From assembly GCA_947474165.1 (NCBI GenBank), contig CANJHO010000009.1, positions 1 through 45,622 on the forward strand: a stretch of 45,622 nucleotides of DNA, given 5' to 3'. This stretch comes from Legionellaceae bacterium. Lineage in GTDB: Bacteria > Pseudomonadota > Gammaproteobacteria > Legionellales > Legionellaceae. The position numbers were made by a program, and so were the translations under genes. Under the pieces are notes generated by a model. The model ran no database searches. It was given only the letters and a program-made list of their open reading frames with translations, and had not been told where the DNA came from. The stretch's first letter is position 1; each line of letters starts with the position of its first letter. Below are positions 9,063 through 20,100 of the stretch, piece after piece.

Positions 9063-10176
9063 ATATTTAACCCGGTTTTTCAACATGGCCCTCATCATAA
9101 GCTTCGTGCTGCTACCCCAGCTGACTTATGCAAAAAAGGCGGCCATGTCGGAAACCAAAATAAAACTCAATCAATTGATTAATAAAATTAGCACCCTACA
9201 ACATACATTAACCAGCGCCCATGAAAAGAATAAACAACTGAACCATGAACTGGCTGATATTGAAAAAAAAATGGGCTTAACCATATGGGAACTCCATCAA
9301 TCAGAACTAGTCATCTTAAGTAATCAAAGTAAAATTAATGAATTACAACAAGAGGTCACTGGATTAAGTGACCAATTACATCAACAACAATCACTGCTAG
9401 CCCAACACGTACGTGCGCGTTATATGATGGGTGAATATCAACCCCTAAAAGGATTATTGAATCAAGATACCCCCTACACCACAAACCGCATACTCACCCT
9501 TTACCAATATGTCATCAAATCACGTCAAAAAAACATTCACCAACTTCATGGCATTCAAAGCAAACTCACTCAAAGCCAACTGACACTTCGCCAAGAACTC
9601 ATACAGCAGATGGAGCGCCAAAATCAATTCAATCTTGACAAAACAAAACTTGAGTCCGATAAACGCCATAGTTTGGAGATCCTTCATGCGCTGGATAACG
9701 ACATCGAAAACAAACAACACGTGCTCAAAGAATACCAAAACAACAAAGATAATCTCTCAAAATTACTCAACTCCTTGAACCTACAAACTATCCTGCAAAA
9801 CCAACGTCCCTTATTGTTTGCCCATACAAAACTCCCCCAACCCGTCAATATAAGCCCTAAAAACATAGAAAAAATCAATCAAGGCCTTGTATTTTATACC
9901 CATGAGGGTGCCTCCGTTACAGCCGTTTATGCTGGAAAGGTGGTTTTTAGCGACTGGTTAAAAGGGTATGGCCTTTTATTGATCATTGATCATGGCAGAG
10001 GATTTATGACGCTTTATGCACATAATCAATCCTTGTTTAAGCGAAAAGGAGACTTTGTAAGCCAAAGCGAACAAATCGCGACTGTAGGACATAGCGGCGG
10101 GATTAAACAAAACGGTCTATACTTCGAAATAAGACAGCATGGAAAAGCAATTTCGCCAGCGGCATGGTTATCTTGA
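9046..10176 (+). CDS. envC: EnvC-type murein hydrolase activator
   Basis: EnvC proteins sit in the periplasm at the division site and activate amidases. The 376-residue product has an N-terminal signal segment (MALIISFVLLPQLTYA within the first 30 residues). A long coiled coil follows over about residues 35-250, then a LytM/M23 fold at about 285-376. The active-site H-x-H of true M23 peptidases is replaced by LYFEIR, as in EnvC, so it is probably an activator rather than an enzyme. The start could instead be the ATG at 9085; neither has a strong ribosome site. It overlaps the end of gpmI and is likely coupled to it. Confidence 0.88.
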   Translation: MLLNVKYLTRFFNMALIISFVLLPQLTYAKKAAMSETKIKLNQLINKISTLQHTLTSAHEKNKQLNHELADIEKKMGLTIWELHQSELVILSNQSKINELQQEVTGLSDQLHQQQSLLAQHVRARYMMGEYQPLKGLLNQDTPYTTNRILTLYQYVIKSRQKNIHQLHGIQSKLTQSQLTLRQELIQQMERQNQFNLDKTKLESDKRHSLEILHALDNDIENKQHVLKEYQNNKDNLSKLLNSLNLQTILQNQRPLLFAHTKLPQPVNISPKNIEKINQGLVFYTHEGASVTAVYAGKVVFSDWLKGYGLLLIIDHGRGFMTLYAHNQSLFKRKGDFVSQSEQIATVGHSGGIKQNGLYFEIRQHGKAISPAAWLS

Positions 10177-10299
10177 TCATTCTGTGGCAATAATAACAAA
10201 GCGTTTCCTAAAAACAACTCAGCAGCTGTTCTGGCTTGAAACAGCAGATAACTGTTGAAGGATGGATGAAGGAAGGAAGCGATTTAAAAGGAGAATTAA

Positions 10300-11637
10300 A
10301 TGCTTAATAATACATGGTATGGTAGCGCACTGTTCATTGCTGTCACGGTCCTCTCCATTTCTCCAACCGTCACCTGTGCCGATCCTGAAACCACACCCAA
10401 TACCGCAACCTCACAACGCATCCCGATGGAAGACGTCCAACGTTTTTCCAATGCCCTGAATGAAATTAAAAAATATTATGTCAAACCCGTCAGTGATAAA
10501 GTCTTATTTGATAATGCCATCCGTGGGATGTTGAGTGGTCTTGATCCGCATTCAAGTTATTTAGATGAAGAAGATTTCAAAGAATTACAAACATCAACCA
10601 ATGGAGAATTTGGTGGTTTAGGTATCGAGGTCACGATGGAGGACGGTGTGGTCAAGGTGGTGAGCCCCCTTGAAGATACACCGGCTTTTAAAGCAGGCAT
10701 AAAACCCGGCGATTACATCATTAAGTTGGGATCAAAATCAGTCCAAGGCCTAGAGCTCAAAGATGCCGTTAATTTAATGCGCGGCCAAGCTGGAAGTCCC
10801 ATTGAGTTAACAGTGCTTCGAAAAGGTGAAACCAAACCTTTAAATTTCACACTGGTCCGTGAAAAAATTATGATTAAAAGTGTCAAGAGCAAGCTTTTAG
10901 ATAATAAATACGCCTACATTCGCCTGACCCAATTTCAAGTTCTAACCTATAAAGACATGGAGCACGCCATCGAACACCTGAAACATCAAGCCGGTGGAAC
11001 ATTACAAGGCTTGGTCTTGGATTTACGTAACAACCCCGGTGGACTGTTAGACTCAGCCATCCAAGTGTCTGATGCATTTCTCGACAAAGATAAAAAAGGC
11101 CATCCCGAAATGATCGTCTACACACAAGGCCGTCTCCCTGGATCTAAATTCACCGCCATGGCCAAACAAGGCGATATCATTGCCGATGTCCCGATGGTCG
11201 TCCTCATCAATAATGGCTCAGCTTCTGCCTCAGAAATTGTGGCAGGCGCACTCAAAGACAACAAACGCGCTATTATTCTGGGTACCCGAAGCTTTGGCAA
11301 AGGCTCTGTGCAAACCGTCTTACCCTTGGATAGCAAGCGTGGAATCAAGTTAACAACGGCACTCTATTTCACCCCCTCAGGCAACTCAATCCAAGCCAAA
11401 GGAATTACCCCTGATATCATTGTAGAAGAAGTAAAGGTCGCTAAAGCAGCAGACAACAAAGATGGTTTTATAGGCTTTGAAGAAGCGGATCTAAGTGGGC
11501 ACATTCTCAATAAAAACACGACTCAAACCGCCCCGCTGAAAAATGCCAACAATGTTGATAAAAATCTAATCCGTGAAGATTATCAACTCTATGCGGCCTT
11601 GACGATTTTAAAGGGACTGGCTGTGGCTCAGCGATAA
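10300..11637 (+). CDS. ctpA: C-terminal processing protease (S41 family, CtpA-like)
   Basis: This periplasmic serine protease belongs to the carboxy-terminal processing family, which trims or degrades envelope proteins. The 445-residue product has a signal peptide (residues 1-27) and a PDZ domain (about 95-185, including GGLGIEV and AGIKPGDYI). Its S41 catalytic domain has the nucleophile serine in NNGSASASE and the lysine base in SFGKGSVQ. A strong ribosome site, AAAAGGAG, precedes the ATG. It follows envC after 123 bp in the same direction; such proteases often control division hydrolases, but the substrate here is unknown. Confidence 0.94.
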   Translation: MLNNTWYGSALFIAVTVLSISPTVTCADPETTPNTATSQRIPMEDVQRFSNALNEIKKYYVKPVSDKVLFDNAIRGMLSGLDPHSSYLDEEDFKELQTSTNGEFGGLGIEVTMEDGVVKVVSPLEDTPAFKAGIKPGDYIIKLGSKSVQGLELKDAVNLMRGQAGSPIELTVLRKGETKPLNFTLVREKIMIKSVKSKLLDNKYAYIRLTQFQVLTYKDMEHAIEHLKHQAGGTLQGLVLDLRNNPGGLLDSAIQVSDAFLDKDKKGHPEMIVYTQGRLPGSKFTAMAKQGDIIADVPMVVLINNGSASASEIVAGALKDNKRAIILGTRSFGKGSVQTVLPLDSKRGIKLTTALYFTPSGNSIQAKGITPDIIVEEVKVAKAADNKDGFIGFEEADLSGHILNKNTTQTAPLKNANNVDKNLIREDYQLYAALTILKGLAVAQR

Positions 11638-11706
11638 GGGGTACCTTGACGCGAGAAGAACAACATGAGAAAATAATACACAAATTTACCGTGGGGCTAT
11701 CCATTC

Positions 11707-13179
11707 ATGCGTGTTTTTCGAGTATTATTGTTCACCTTATTAATAGGTGTTGGTTTATCTTCAGCGGCGAGTGTTAATGATCACTTTGAGGCCATTAAAT
11801 CAGACCCAAAAGCACTGTATGATTTTTTTAAAACCATGCCCAAAGGGGGAGAGCTGCATTATCACTTGGCTGGTGGTGTTTACCCCGAAACCCTATTGAA
11901 CATAGCCGCTCTTGGGGACTATTGTCTCAACCCCAAAACGACTGAATTAAGCAAACCACCCGCCTGTGATGGGGTTCAAACCTCAACGATTTCACCAAAA
12001 ACAGCCCTTTATGAACAAGTCATTAATACTTGGTCCATGAATGATGAAGCCTCTGGCAAACCATCAGACCATGACCAATTTTTCGCAACTTTTTGGAAGT
12101 TTAATCCGCTCATCCAGGAAAATCGTCCAACCCTTCTGGCTGATATCATGCAACGCGCAGCAGAACAACATGAATTGTATTTAGAAATTCAAATACTGCC
12201 AGATAATGCCGATTCAGCTAAATTTGCTGAAACAACAAATTCTAGCACGCCCCTCCCCCTTCAACGAGACAAGTTATTGGCCAATGAAAAATTTCAAGCC
12301 AATATTCAACATACAATCACAGAAAGCACTCGTATTTTGCAAGCAGCACGCAAAAACCTCCATTGTGACACATTGCCACAACAGGCGGTTTGCACCCTCA
12401 CTGTAAAATTTCAATATTATGTGCTGCGTGAGCAACCCCTTCCTCAGGTGTTTGCACAAGCATTAAACGGTTTCGCTGCTGCAGCCCGCTCTGAAGAGAT
12501 TGTGGGTATCAATCTGGTACAAGCTGAAGATGGAATTATTTCAATGCGTGATTATTATCAGCAAATGCAAATTTTCAAGTATCTACATAAGCTCTACCCA
12601 ACAGTCAATATTGCTTTACATGCTGGCGAGTTGCCACCTAGATCGAAGTCCTCGGGGCCACTAAACTACCACATTTCAAATGCCATTTTCATAGGACACG
12701 CACAACGTATCGGCCATGGTGTCAATATTTTGGCAGCTGAATGGAATCCCAATATGCTATTAAACCAAATGGCAAACATCCCAATTCCTGTAGAAATTAA
12801 TCTCACCAGCAACCGAAAAATCTTAGGTATTTCAGGGAAACAACACCCCCTAAAACATTATTTACTCTTTAACGTCCCCGTAGTGCTTTCCACTGATGAT
12901 GAGGGCATTCTTCGCACCGATTTAACCCATGAATATGTCGAAGCAGTGATAACGCACCACCTCGATTATGAAACCATAAAAAATATTAACCGCAATGCAC
13001 TAACCTACAGTTTCCTACCGGGACAAAGTCTCTGGAAGTCCGCCAAAAAACAACAGATGGTCTCTGAATGCCATGAAGTTAACAGTGCTAACTGTGAGGC
13101 ATTTATCCAGAAAAATCCAAAAGCACAACTACAATGGCAGCTAGAAAAACAATTGGCTGCATTTGAAATGGCCTATTAA
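11707..13179 (+). CDS. Exported adenosine deaminase-family amidohydrolase
   Basis: The 490-residue product belongs to the metal-dependent adenosine/AMP deaminase family. It shows the zinc ligands HYHLAGG near residue 52, the catalytic NIALHAGELPP motif near residue 300, IGHGVNI near 335, and the final STDDEGIL motif. An N-terminal signal peptide (residues 1-21, ending SSAAS) predicts export, unlike cytosolic adenosine deaminase. It is longer than the classic enzyme, closer to secreted ADGF/CECR1-like members. Purine deamination is a family inference; the substrate is not shown. It lies between ctpA and icmH on the same strand, 69 bp after ctpA. Confidence 0.8.
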   Translation: MRVFRVLLFTLLIGVGLSSAASVNDHFEAIKSDPKALYDFFKTMPKGGELHYHLAGGVYPETLLNIAALGDYCLNPKTTELSKPPACDGVQTSTISPKTALYEQVINTWSMNDEASGKPSDHDQFFATFWKFNPLIQENRPTLLADIMQRAAEQHELYLEIQILPDNADSAKFAETTNSSTPLPLQRDKLLANEKFQANIQHTITESTRILQAARKNLHCDTLPQQAVCTLTVKFQYYVLREQPLPQVFAQALNGFAAAARSEEIVGINLVQAEDGIISMRDYYQQMQIFKYLHKLYPTVNIALHAGELPPRSKSSGPLNYHISNAIFIGHAQRIGHGVNILAAEWNPNMLLNQMANIPIPVEINLTSNRKILGISGKQHPLKHYLLFNVPVVLSTDDEGILRTDLTHEYVEAVITHHLDYETIKNINRNALTYSFLPGQSLWKSAKKQQMVSECHEVNSANCEAFIQKNPKAQLQWQLEKQLAAFEMAY

Positions 13180-13239
13180 GGCTGAGCTTCTAAATAACTT
13201 CCTAAGCAAGCCACATTCAGTTTTGACAGGGTAATCCGA

Positions 13240-13261
13240 GCCACGACCGTCAGGGAGTGGC
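13240..13261. repeat. Short REP-like extragenic hairpin
   Basis: GCCAC (13240-13244) pairs with GTGGC (13257-13261) around the GACCGTCAGGGA core. Motifs of the type CACGACCGTCAGGGAGTGG recur as extragenic repeats in several gammaproteobacterial genomes as I recall them; only one copy is visible here. It lies in the 239-bp gap between the adenosine deaminase-like gene and icmH. Confidence 0.35.
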
Positions 13262-13347
13262 ACTTGAAACAAGGCTCTACTTGCTAACACGCGCAGCATA
13301 GATTCAGGAGACTTGTGAGACAGCACTGCCAGAACCTACTAATTTTA

Positions 13348-13376
13348 TCGACAAGACCGAACAGATAACGTATTAT
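13348..13376 (+). promoter_or_regulatory. Candidate sigma-70 promoter for icmH-icmF
   Basis: TCGACA (13348-13353) and TATTAT (13371-13376) are separated by exactly 17 bases and lie 42 bases before the icmH ATG. Each hexamer differs from consensus by one base. No activator site was identified. Confidence 0.45.
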
Positions 13377-13418
13377 ATTTTTTAGAATGAAAATCATGCA
13401 TCTAACTGGAGTTTGACC

Positions 13419-14207
13419 ATGTCCGCCGAACCTTATTCGGCTTCTCTTGTAAGCCGATTTGCAATACCCGGCAACCACCCCATTCCTAAGGGTTATTATC
13501 GGTCAAAACTTTTCATCAATGCCTCAACCACAAACCCATTGGTTGCAGCAGCCGGTCCCTTATTATCTTTGCTGGAACGACTGAGCGTTTCCCCCACACT
13601 ACCGCCCATCAACGACATTCGAGATAATATTGAACATGAGTTGCATGCTTTTCACAGTCGATTGGCTCGACACGACTATGCCAATGAATTCATCGTGATT
13701 GCATCCTACCTATTGAGTGCGACCATCGATGAGTTATTGGGTAAAAATTATTTGCGCCTTTATGAGCAACCCGCTGTGTTCAAAGCATTCACGCCCTCAT
13801 CCCACGATGATCTCGGACCAGAGCGCCGATTTTTTGATATCATTTCTCACATCAAGGAGCGCACCAACCAATACCTTGATCTGCTTGAATTAGCCTATTA
13901 TTGCTTAATTGCAGGATTTGAAGGCGAACAGCATTTACGATTGGATGGTCGGCAAACTTTGGATAATATCATTGAGGAATTATATCAATTAATTCAAAAA
14001 AATCGGGCAAATAAACCCTATCGACTTTTTAAAGAGAAAAAAAACACACCGCCTGAGCCAATAAATCACAAGCGCATTATTCTACCTGCTTTGATAGCCT
14101 TAGGTCTATTAATTTCCATCTACTTCATCAGTCATCTATTGCTTGAGGAAAAGGCTAAAAAAGTCTTTATTGAGCACACGATACTCGCCAATACGCTGGA
14201 TAATTAA
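13419..14207 (+). CDS. icmH/dotU: Dot/Icm protein DotU (IcmH)
   Basis: DotU is an inner-membrane protein that, with IcmF, stabilises the Dot/Icm core complex at the cell pole; its relative TssL serves type VI secretion. The 262-residue product has a DotU/TssL cytoplasmic domain (about residues 35-200, with AFHSRLARHDY and LLSATIDELLG). A single C-terminal membrane segment (about 222-242, ILPALIALGLLISIYFISH) follows. I chose the ATG at 13419, with GGAG 7 bases upstream, over a TTG two codons earlier. Its stop overlaps the icmF start (TAATG), so the two are coupled. Confidence 0.95.
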   Translation: MSAEPYSASLVSRFAIPGNHPIPKGYYRSKLFINASTTNPLVAAAGPLLSLLERLSVSPTLPPINDIRDNIEHELHAFHSRLARHDYANEFIVIASYLLSATIDELLGKNYLRLYEQPAVFKAFTPSSHDDLGPERRFFDIISHIKERTNQYLDLLELAYYCLIAGFEGEQHLRLDGRQTLDNIIEELYQLIQKNRANKPYRLFKEKKNTPPEPINHKRIILPALIALGLLISIYFISHLLLEEKAKKVFIEHTILANTLDN

Positions 14208-17131
14208 TGGATAAGTCATTAAAAACGTTATGTGATGCGATTAAAAAAATAATTATACCCTTAAAACCCCAACAGAATGAGCTGTCGTTCATCCTCCTTA
14301 TAGGAAGAGATAACCAAGGTAAAACAACCTTACTGCAGCAAAGTCATTTTGAGCATGTGGCGGTTGATGCCGATTGTTCTGCTGAAATTTACTTCAATCA
14401 ACACGGTCTTATTGTCGAGTTGGGAGAATCCTGGCTCAACCAAAGCAAAAATCTATTGGAATATACTCTTAAACAAATCAATCGCTGCCATCGCACCTTA
14501 AAAATTACTGGCATTATTTTGTGTATAGATATTAGTTGTCTATTGATTTCTGAGCCCCTAGAATTTATAGAACACAGTAAAGCCCATACCCATTTATTGA
14601 CGCGTTTTGGTCAAAGTTTAACATATCGTGTTGATACAACAATTATTTTTACTAAATTAGATGCCTTGGCAGGGTTTTGTGAATTTTTTCAGAATGAACA
14701 TCCCACTGACTTACTCAAACCACTTGGTTTTTCTTTGAGTTGGAAAATGCACCAAGGTAAATTTCTTAACAACTATAAAACACAATTTGAACATTTGATT
14801 GAAGTACTTGGCCAACAAGTTATCCATAAAATGCATCCCGCCCGCTCTAGTGTGAAACGCACATTAATCCGTGAATTTCCCCTTCAATTGGCTAGCCTTG
14901 GACGAACCATACAGGCGCTTATCCAAACCATTCCGCCCGCCTTATTTCGAGTTCAATCACTCTACTTCACCAGCGGAGAGCAAGGCGGCGTAAGCTTAGA
15001 CCGTCTGAACAAGAAAATTCAACATGAATATGCACTAACAGTGCAGGATAAATTCCCGCAATCCATTAACCACCGCGCTTATTTCATTGAAGGGGCTTTG
15101 TCTTCCTTCCAAATGGATACCAAACACCGAGCCCCCCAAATCACCCTATCTCATCAGTGGGTTGTTGGAATACTCATGGGTGCGGTTGGTTCATCACTTC
15201 TATGGATAGGAACACAGCACTTTAAATCAGCCCATTCACTAGATGATGTTAGCAAAGAATTATTAACCTATGATGGCTTAATCAAACAAAATACCAACGA
15301 GCCCTCTGCACTCTATCATTTATCAAAAGCCTCAACCTCGCTAGACCATCTCACTACAAATGGCCTTTTTCTACCGACGATTCAACAATTGAAGGTTCAG
15401 CTACAACTGCATACCCAGCAACATCTTCAAGGGAATTTTTTACCAACAGTCCTTGCAGATATCGAACAAACCATTATCGACACAAGGCAATCCAATGCAA
15501 TACGCTATCAAGCCCTTAAAATTTATTTAATGCTAGCTGAGCCAACCCACTTTGTACAAGCCAATGTGTTAACCTGGTTTCGTACCCACTGGAAAAATGA
15601 TTCCTCAGAAGAAAATTTAGAAAAAAAATTAGCCCTATTAAAACAAGCAATAAAGCAACCACTCCAGCCCATCACCATCAATCGCCAAATCGTCAGTGAT
15701 GTTAGAAATTACTTAAATGCATTACCAGCAGGCTATTTATATTACTCATTGGCCAAGGACTACTTTCCACCTGAAAAAAAATCGTTGACCATTGAAGGGT
15801 TTGACCTTGCCGATAACGCATTACCTGTCTATTTTACTAAAACAGGTTTTCAACAGATCATTGGCATGTTACCCACCATTGCAGCCCAATTACAAACAGA
15901 CAATTGGGTACTGGCCCGCCAGGACCTCAGTGATTTACCAGCACTGATTCAAAGTGCTTATTGTTATGAATATGTCCTCTGGTGGCAAAATTTTATGCAC
16001 AAAACGAGCCCCCACCATTTCAAGGACTATGCAGCAGCTCGCCAGTTAACCCAATCGCTGCATCAATCAAATGCTATCAATACCTTGGTGATGCTGATAC
16101 AACAACAAACAAGTCCAGAGCTAGGAGAAAATTCCGCTTTATTTAATCGTGAAATTTCAAGTAAATTTACTGAATTAAGTCTTATGAGCCACTCAGCAGT
16201 AAAGGTCCTCACCTCAAACCTCAATGAACTAGAGCTATTTCTTACCACCTTATCTATGGTCAATGATCAGGGTAGAACTGCATTTACGCTAACCAAAGCA
16301 CGCTTTGATGGGGATAAGCTCTCAAACCCCCTGAGTGCCCTTTATAACCACGTTCAACAACTACCTGAGCCTGTAGCTACCTGGGCAAAACAAGTGGCTG
16401 ACGACACGTGGTTTATTTTAATAAACGACACCCGAAATCACATTAACCAACAATGGCAGCAAACCGTTATTCAGGACTACCATTATCACATTGCCGACCG
16501 ATACCCTTTTGATGCTGCGCAAACCCAAGAGGTCGCCATTGAAGATTTTGATCGATTTTTTTCAACGCATGGTGTGCTAAATAATTTTATTGACCAATAT
16601 CTAAAACCATTTTTAGACATGTCACAAGCACAATGGCAGCTAAAAGAACTCAATAACTATGTCTTACCCATTTCAACCAACATGATCACTGAGCTGATTC
16701 GTGCAAATGTGATCAGTAATATGTTCTTCACTGATCAAAAACAGTCAAGTATGATTCAGTTCAGTCTTCAAAAAGTAAATCTAGATCCCGTGGTATCAAA
16801 TCTGCAACTGGTGATCGGCAATACTAAACTCAGCGATACGCAATCAAGTGATATGCTCATCAATTTTCATTGGCCAGAATCCAATGCAAAGCTGACATTA
16901 AATTTAATCGAAGGCAAACAATATGAGTTGGATGAGACAGGCCCCTGGGCTTTCTTCAAGATGCTACAAAAAGTTAATGTATTGGTTGACGAACAAGATA
17001 GTTCTAATTTACAAATTCTTTTCGAAGTCAATGGAAATTCTGGACGATATATCCTAAAAACTCAAAACCAAATTAACCCATTCATCCCTGGTATCTTAAA
17101 TGGGTTTACGTTGACTGATTCAATTGCTTAG
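14207..17131 (+). CDS. icmF: Dot/Icm protein IcmF
   Basis: IcmF is a large inner-membrane partner of DotU. The 974-residue length matches Legionella IcmF. A Walker A-like GRDNQGKTT lies near residue 32, followed by a GTPase-like domain with IIFTKLDALAGF near 150. A membrane segment (VVGILMGAVGSSLLWIG) lies at about residues 318-334, with a long periplasmic region after it. Translation is coupled to icmH. The gene ends 5 bp before the converging end of icmB, leaving no room for a separate terminator or for the tphA gene found near icmB/icmF in L. pneumophila. Confidence 0.95.
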   Translation: MDKSLKTLCDAIKKIIIPLKPQQNELSFILLIGRDNQGKTTLLQQSHFEHVAVDADCSAEIYFNQHGLIVELGESWLNQSKNLLEYTLKQINRCHRTLKITGIILCIDISCLLISEPLEFIEHSKAHTHLLTRFGQSLTYRVDTTIIFTKLDALAGFCEFFQNEHPTDLLKPLGFSLSWKMHQGKFLNNYKTQFEHLIEVLGQQVIHKMHPARSSVKRTLIREFPLQLASLGRTIQALIQTIPPALFRVQSLYFTSGEQGGVSLDRLNKKIQHEYALTVQDKFPQSINHRAYFIEGALSSFQMDTKHRAPQITLSHQWVVGILMGAVGSSLLWIGTQHFKSAHSLDDVSKELLTYDGLIKQNTNEPSALYHLSKASTSLDHLTTNGLFLPTIQQLKVQLQLHTQQHLQGNFLPTVLADIEQTIIDTRQSNAIRYQALKIYLMLAEPTHFVQANVLTWFRTHWKNDSSEENLEKKLALLKQAIKQPLQPITINRQIVSDVRNYLNALPAGYLYYSLAKDYFPPEKKSLTIEGFDLADNALPVYFTKTGFQQIIGMLPTIAAQLQTDNWVLARQDLSDLPALIQSAYCYEYVLWWQNFMHKTSPHHFKDYAAARQLTQSLHQSNAINTLVMLIQQQTSPELGENSALFNREISSKFTELSLMSHSAVKVLTSNLNELELFLTTLSMVNDQGRTAFTLTKARFDGDKLSNPLSALYNHVQQLPEPVATWAKQVADDTWFILINDTRNHINQQWQQTVIQDYHYHIADRYPFDAAQTQEVAIEDFDRFFSTHGVLNNFIDQYLKPFLDMSQAQWQLKELNNYVLPISTNMITELIRANVISNMFFTDQKQSSMIQFSLQKVNLDPVVSNLQLVIGNTKLSDTQSSDMLINFHWPESNAKLTLNLIEGKQYELDETGPWAFFKMLQKVNVLVDEQDSSNLQILFEVNGNSGRYILKTQNQINPFIPGILNGFTLTDSIA

Positions 17132-17136
17132 TGGAA

Positions 17137-20100
17137 TTAATTTTTTTGGCTAGAAGGAAGACTTTTACTATTTGGATCACGAGAATAAGCATCCAGTATT
17201 TCAGCGACAAACTGCTCTAAAACACCTAACTTCCCCTCATCTTCAATCAGGCCACCCTCTTCTTTTAATTTATTCAATCGCTCTGTAATTTCTTTAGTAA
17301 CTGAGCCATTCGGAAACAAAGAGGCCAGAAAACGTCGGGCTTCTGAAGGACCAAGGTGCCGATAGAGTTGGTTTCGTACTGAGGCGTCTTCAGCTGTCGT
17401 ACTAAAGGCCCATAACTCAATAGGGCCTAAGGTTAAGGTCAATAACTGAATACTAACCCCCATCTTAGTAGAAAATTGAGCTAAAAAAGTGGCGCCGCCT
17501 TGTCTTGGGCCGTGCACCCGATTTCTCAAGGCAACTTTCGCCGTATCAGACAACCCAAAAATTTTACAGGTCTTTTCTATCGCTTGCGAAGGACCTGCAT
17601 CCATAATATAGATGGAGGTAGCAAAATCAATCATAACAGGGTCAAAGTCATCGACAGATTGTGACAATAATGAAATTTGTACGTTCCATTTCCGCCCTTC
17701 ACGCATATCAATAATGACCTGCTCACGAACTGCAGAAGATTTAGAGGTGCGATGAAATTCATCATATACAATCCGTTTGGGATCTTCACGTATTTGTGAA
17801 ACACGCTCCTTATGATAGGCCTGGTACTGTAGCGGAACATTGCTCATGCTCTCATCTGTTAAATAATAATGGCGAGCAAGGACATAACGAGCCAACATGT
17901 ACATCACCGATGTTTGTCTATCTGCAGCATCACCACCACTTTTAGCCACTTCATCCAAGTCAAGAGAAACCACCCTCGCATCACCAATATCAAAGGCTGT
18001 CACTCGTGACAAGATAGGGTACTCACGAATAGCACCAGAAATCATTCGCGAAAAAGAATTAATCAATGATTCGCCAGTGGGTGCAGTAATTTTTTCATAC
18101 AAATCTTCGATAGCGGCTATACGACAAATAGACGCAGCATCCGCAAGCAATGGCATGGCATAACGCTGTGCCAAGATCGCCTCATGAATGAAGCCTGCTG
18201 AGTATAGAGAATCTGTGACCTCCCACCAGGTTGATTTGGAGTCCAATACAAAGCCGATTTCTTCAAGTATGCTGTCAATAAACTCTTCTATCCCTGGCGA
18301 ATAAGGCGTTGGATTCGACTCATCCGCAAATGATTTATAAAGTTCATCAACAACCATCCCAGTTAAATCTGGCATTCCGTCATAAGGTTTGCTAGCACCC
18401 AATGGTGTTGTTAGTAACGTCAGGAAATTAACCAAAAAGGACCGCTCTAGCGCTGTTGGATAGCGACAACCCATTTGTGTATCAAATGGGTTGATTGAAT
18501 ATTCTGGCGTCATTCGCAGCCGATGATAGGCCACTAAATGTCGCTTTGGCGCTGGCAAGGCCTCTTTTAGCAAAGAAATTAAGCCACTACTAGAGGGTCC
18601 AATATCGATGATTGCAATCCGTGGCAAGCGTGACAAGCCTGCAGATAAACAAAGTGCCAGATTTTGTGCATTTGATAGCACTGATTTACCTGATCCAGGA
18701 CGCGCATAAACCAAATCAATCCAAGTGGTTTGCTGGCTTGAGCCCGGTTGAAATGGCCAAGGTTTTCCATCAGGCGAGCGGAACAATAAAGCCCCCTGTT
18801 GCCAAGGGGATGCAGGTCGTGTAATGGGTAGCATGGAGATAATTGCAGACAATGGCGCCACACTGGGTACTGCAGGACTAGACAGGGTGGTGGCGAGCAT
18901 GGTCGAGGTAAACCCTGCGAAAGGATCACCACACATTTCAGAGACATCTGTTGAACCCCATCCCTGAATGGCCTTGGCGAGCTCTGAACTACGGCGGCGT
19001 AACAATGGAATATCACCTTCAGGTGCCCAGGTTGTCGCGACCACTCGTAATCGTATAATGGCCTCATCCGTATTAATATTTAAATATTTTAGTAGGTTAT
19101 AAGAGTCACTGATCAATCGATTTTGAGCTGATGAGAAACTTAAAACAGCGGCTAAAACTCCTTTCAACTTCAAAGTAGGTAAACCCTCACTCTCCATTAA
19201 AAAAGAAATACGCCAAGGAATATGCGTCGGTAGTATACGAGTAAATAATGTAATAAATGGCCTAATATCTTTGGGAAATAAATCAATATAAGCCGAAGAA
19301 TATATTTTATCACCAACAAGCACCGTGCGACGATCTATGGTTAGTGCATCTCTTGGAATGACCTGCTTAGATAATGGAGGCCATAGTAAATCGGAAATAT
19401 CACCTTCAAAACCATTCAGCTCTCGAACAGAAAGCTTATCACCAGGTATACTTGCTTGCCAATCGTCTGCTGTAAAATCTGGATCTGCTGTTAATCGTAT
19501 TGCATGTAAGGCCGCATGTGAATCTAGCAATTTGGCTAAAATACTAAGCGAATCAAGATCATTGAGGACGGATCGAACATAAGCACTATGGGTGTCTCGT
19601 AACTCAGGAATTGCAGCAAAAGGCGTTTGTGTATTTCTAAAAGGAGGCAGTTTTTTTTCTCTAACCATTTTTAATTTAGCTTTATTGGATAGCTTCAATT
19701 GGTCAGCAGGCAAATTAAAGGGTCGCGTCATTAACACGAAATAGACACGCTCTTCAGCACAATATCGAGCCAAATAATCCACACGCTCCTTGAATAAATC
19801 ATCAAGATTGAGTTCTAAACGCCGCTCCGTTGCTTCAGCATTGGCATATATATCCTTAATCAGCTTCCTGATATTCTGCTTATCATGACTAAAAAAAACT
19901 TGAAGGGCATGACCAGGCCGTCCCATTGGCCCTTGAAAAGCATTGGTTAAACCTTCAACCAAGCGTGTAAATTCCTCCGTTCCTGCCAGAGCTGTTACAC
20001 CTTCAATTTTAAGTATGGAAACCAATGTTCCGTCATGATTAACCAATACCGTGGGGCTATCTGCTGTTTCCAGATCGCAATAAGACTCTGTTGTTTGTTG

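Noticed and set aside
18579..19067. Minus-strand frame of 162 codons in another phase within icmB
   Set aside because: It overlaps the conserved DotO ATPase domain in a different frame and has odd composition; a shadow frame.
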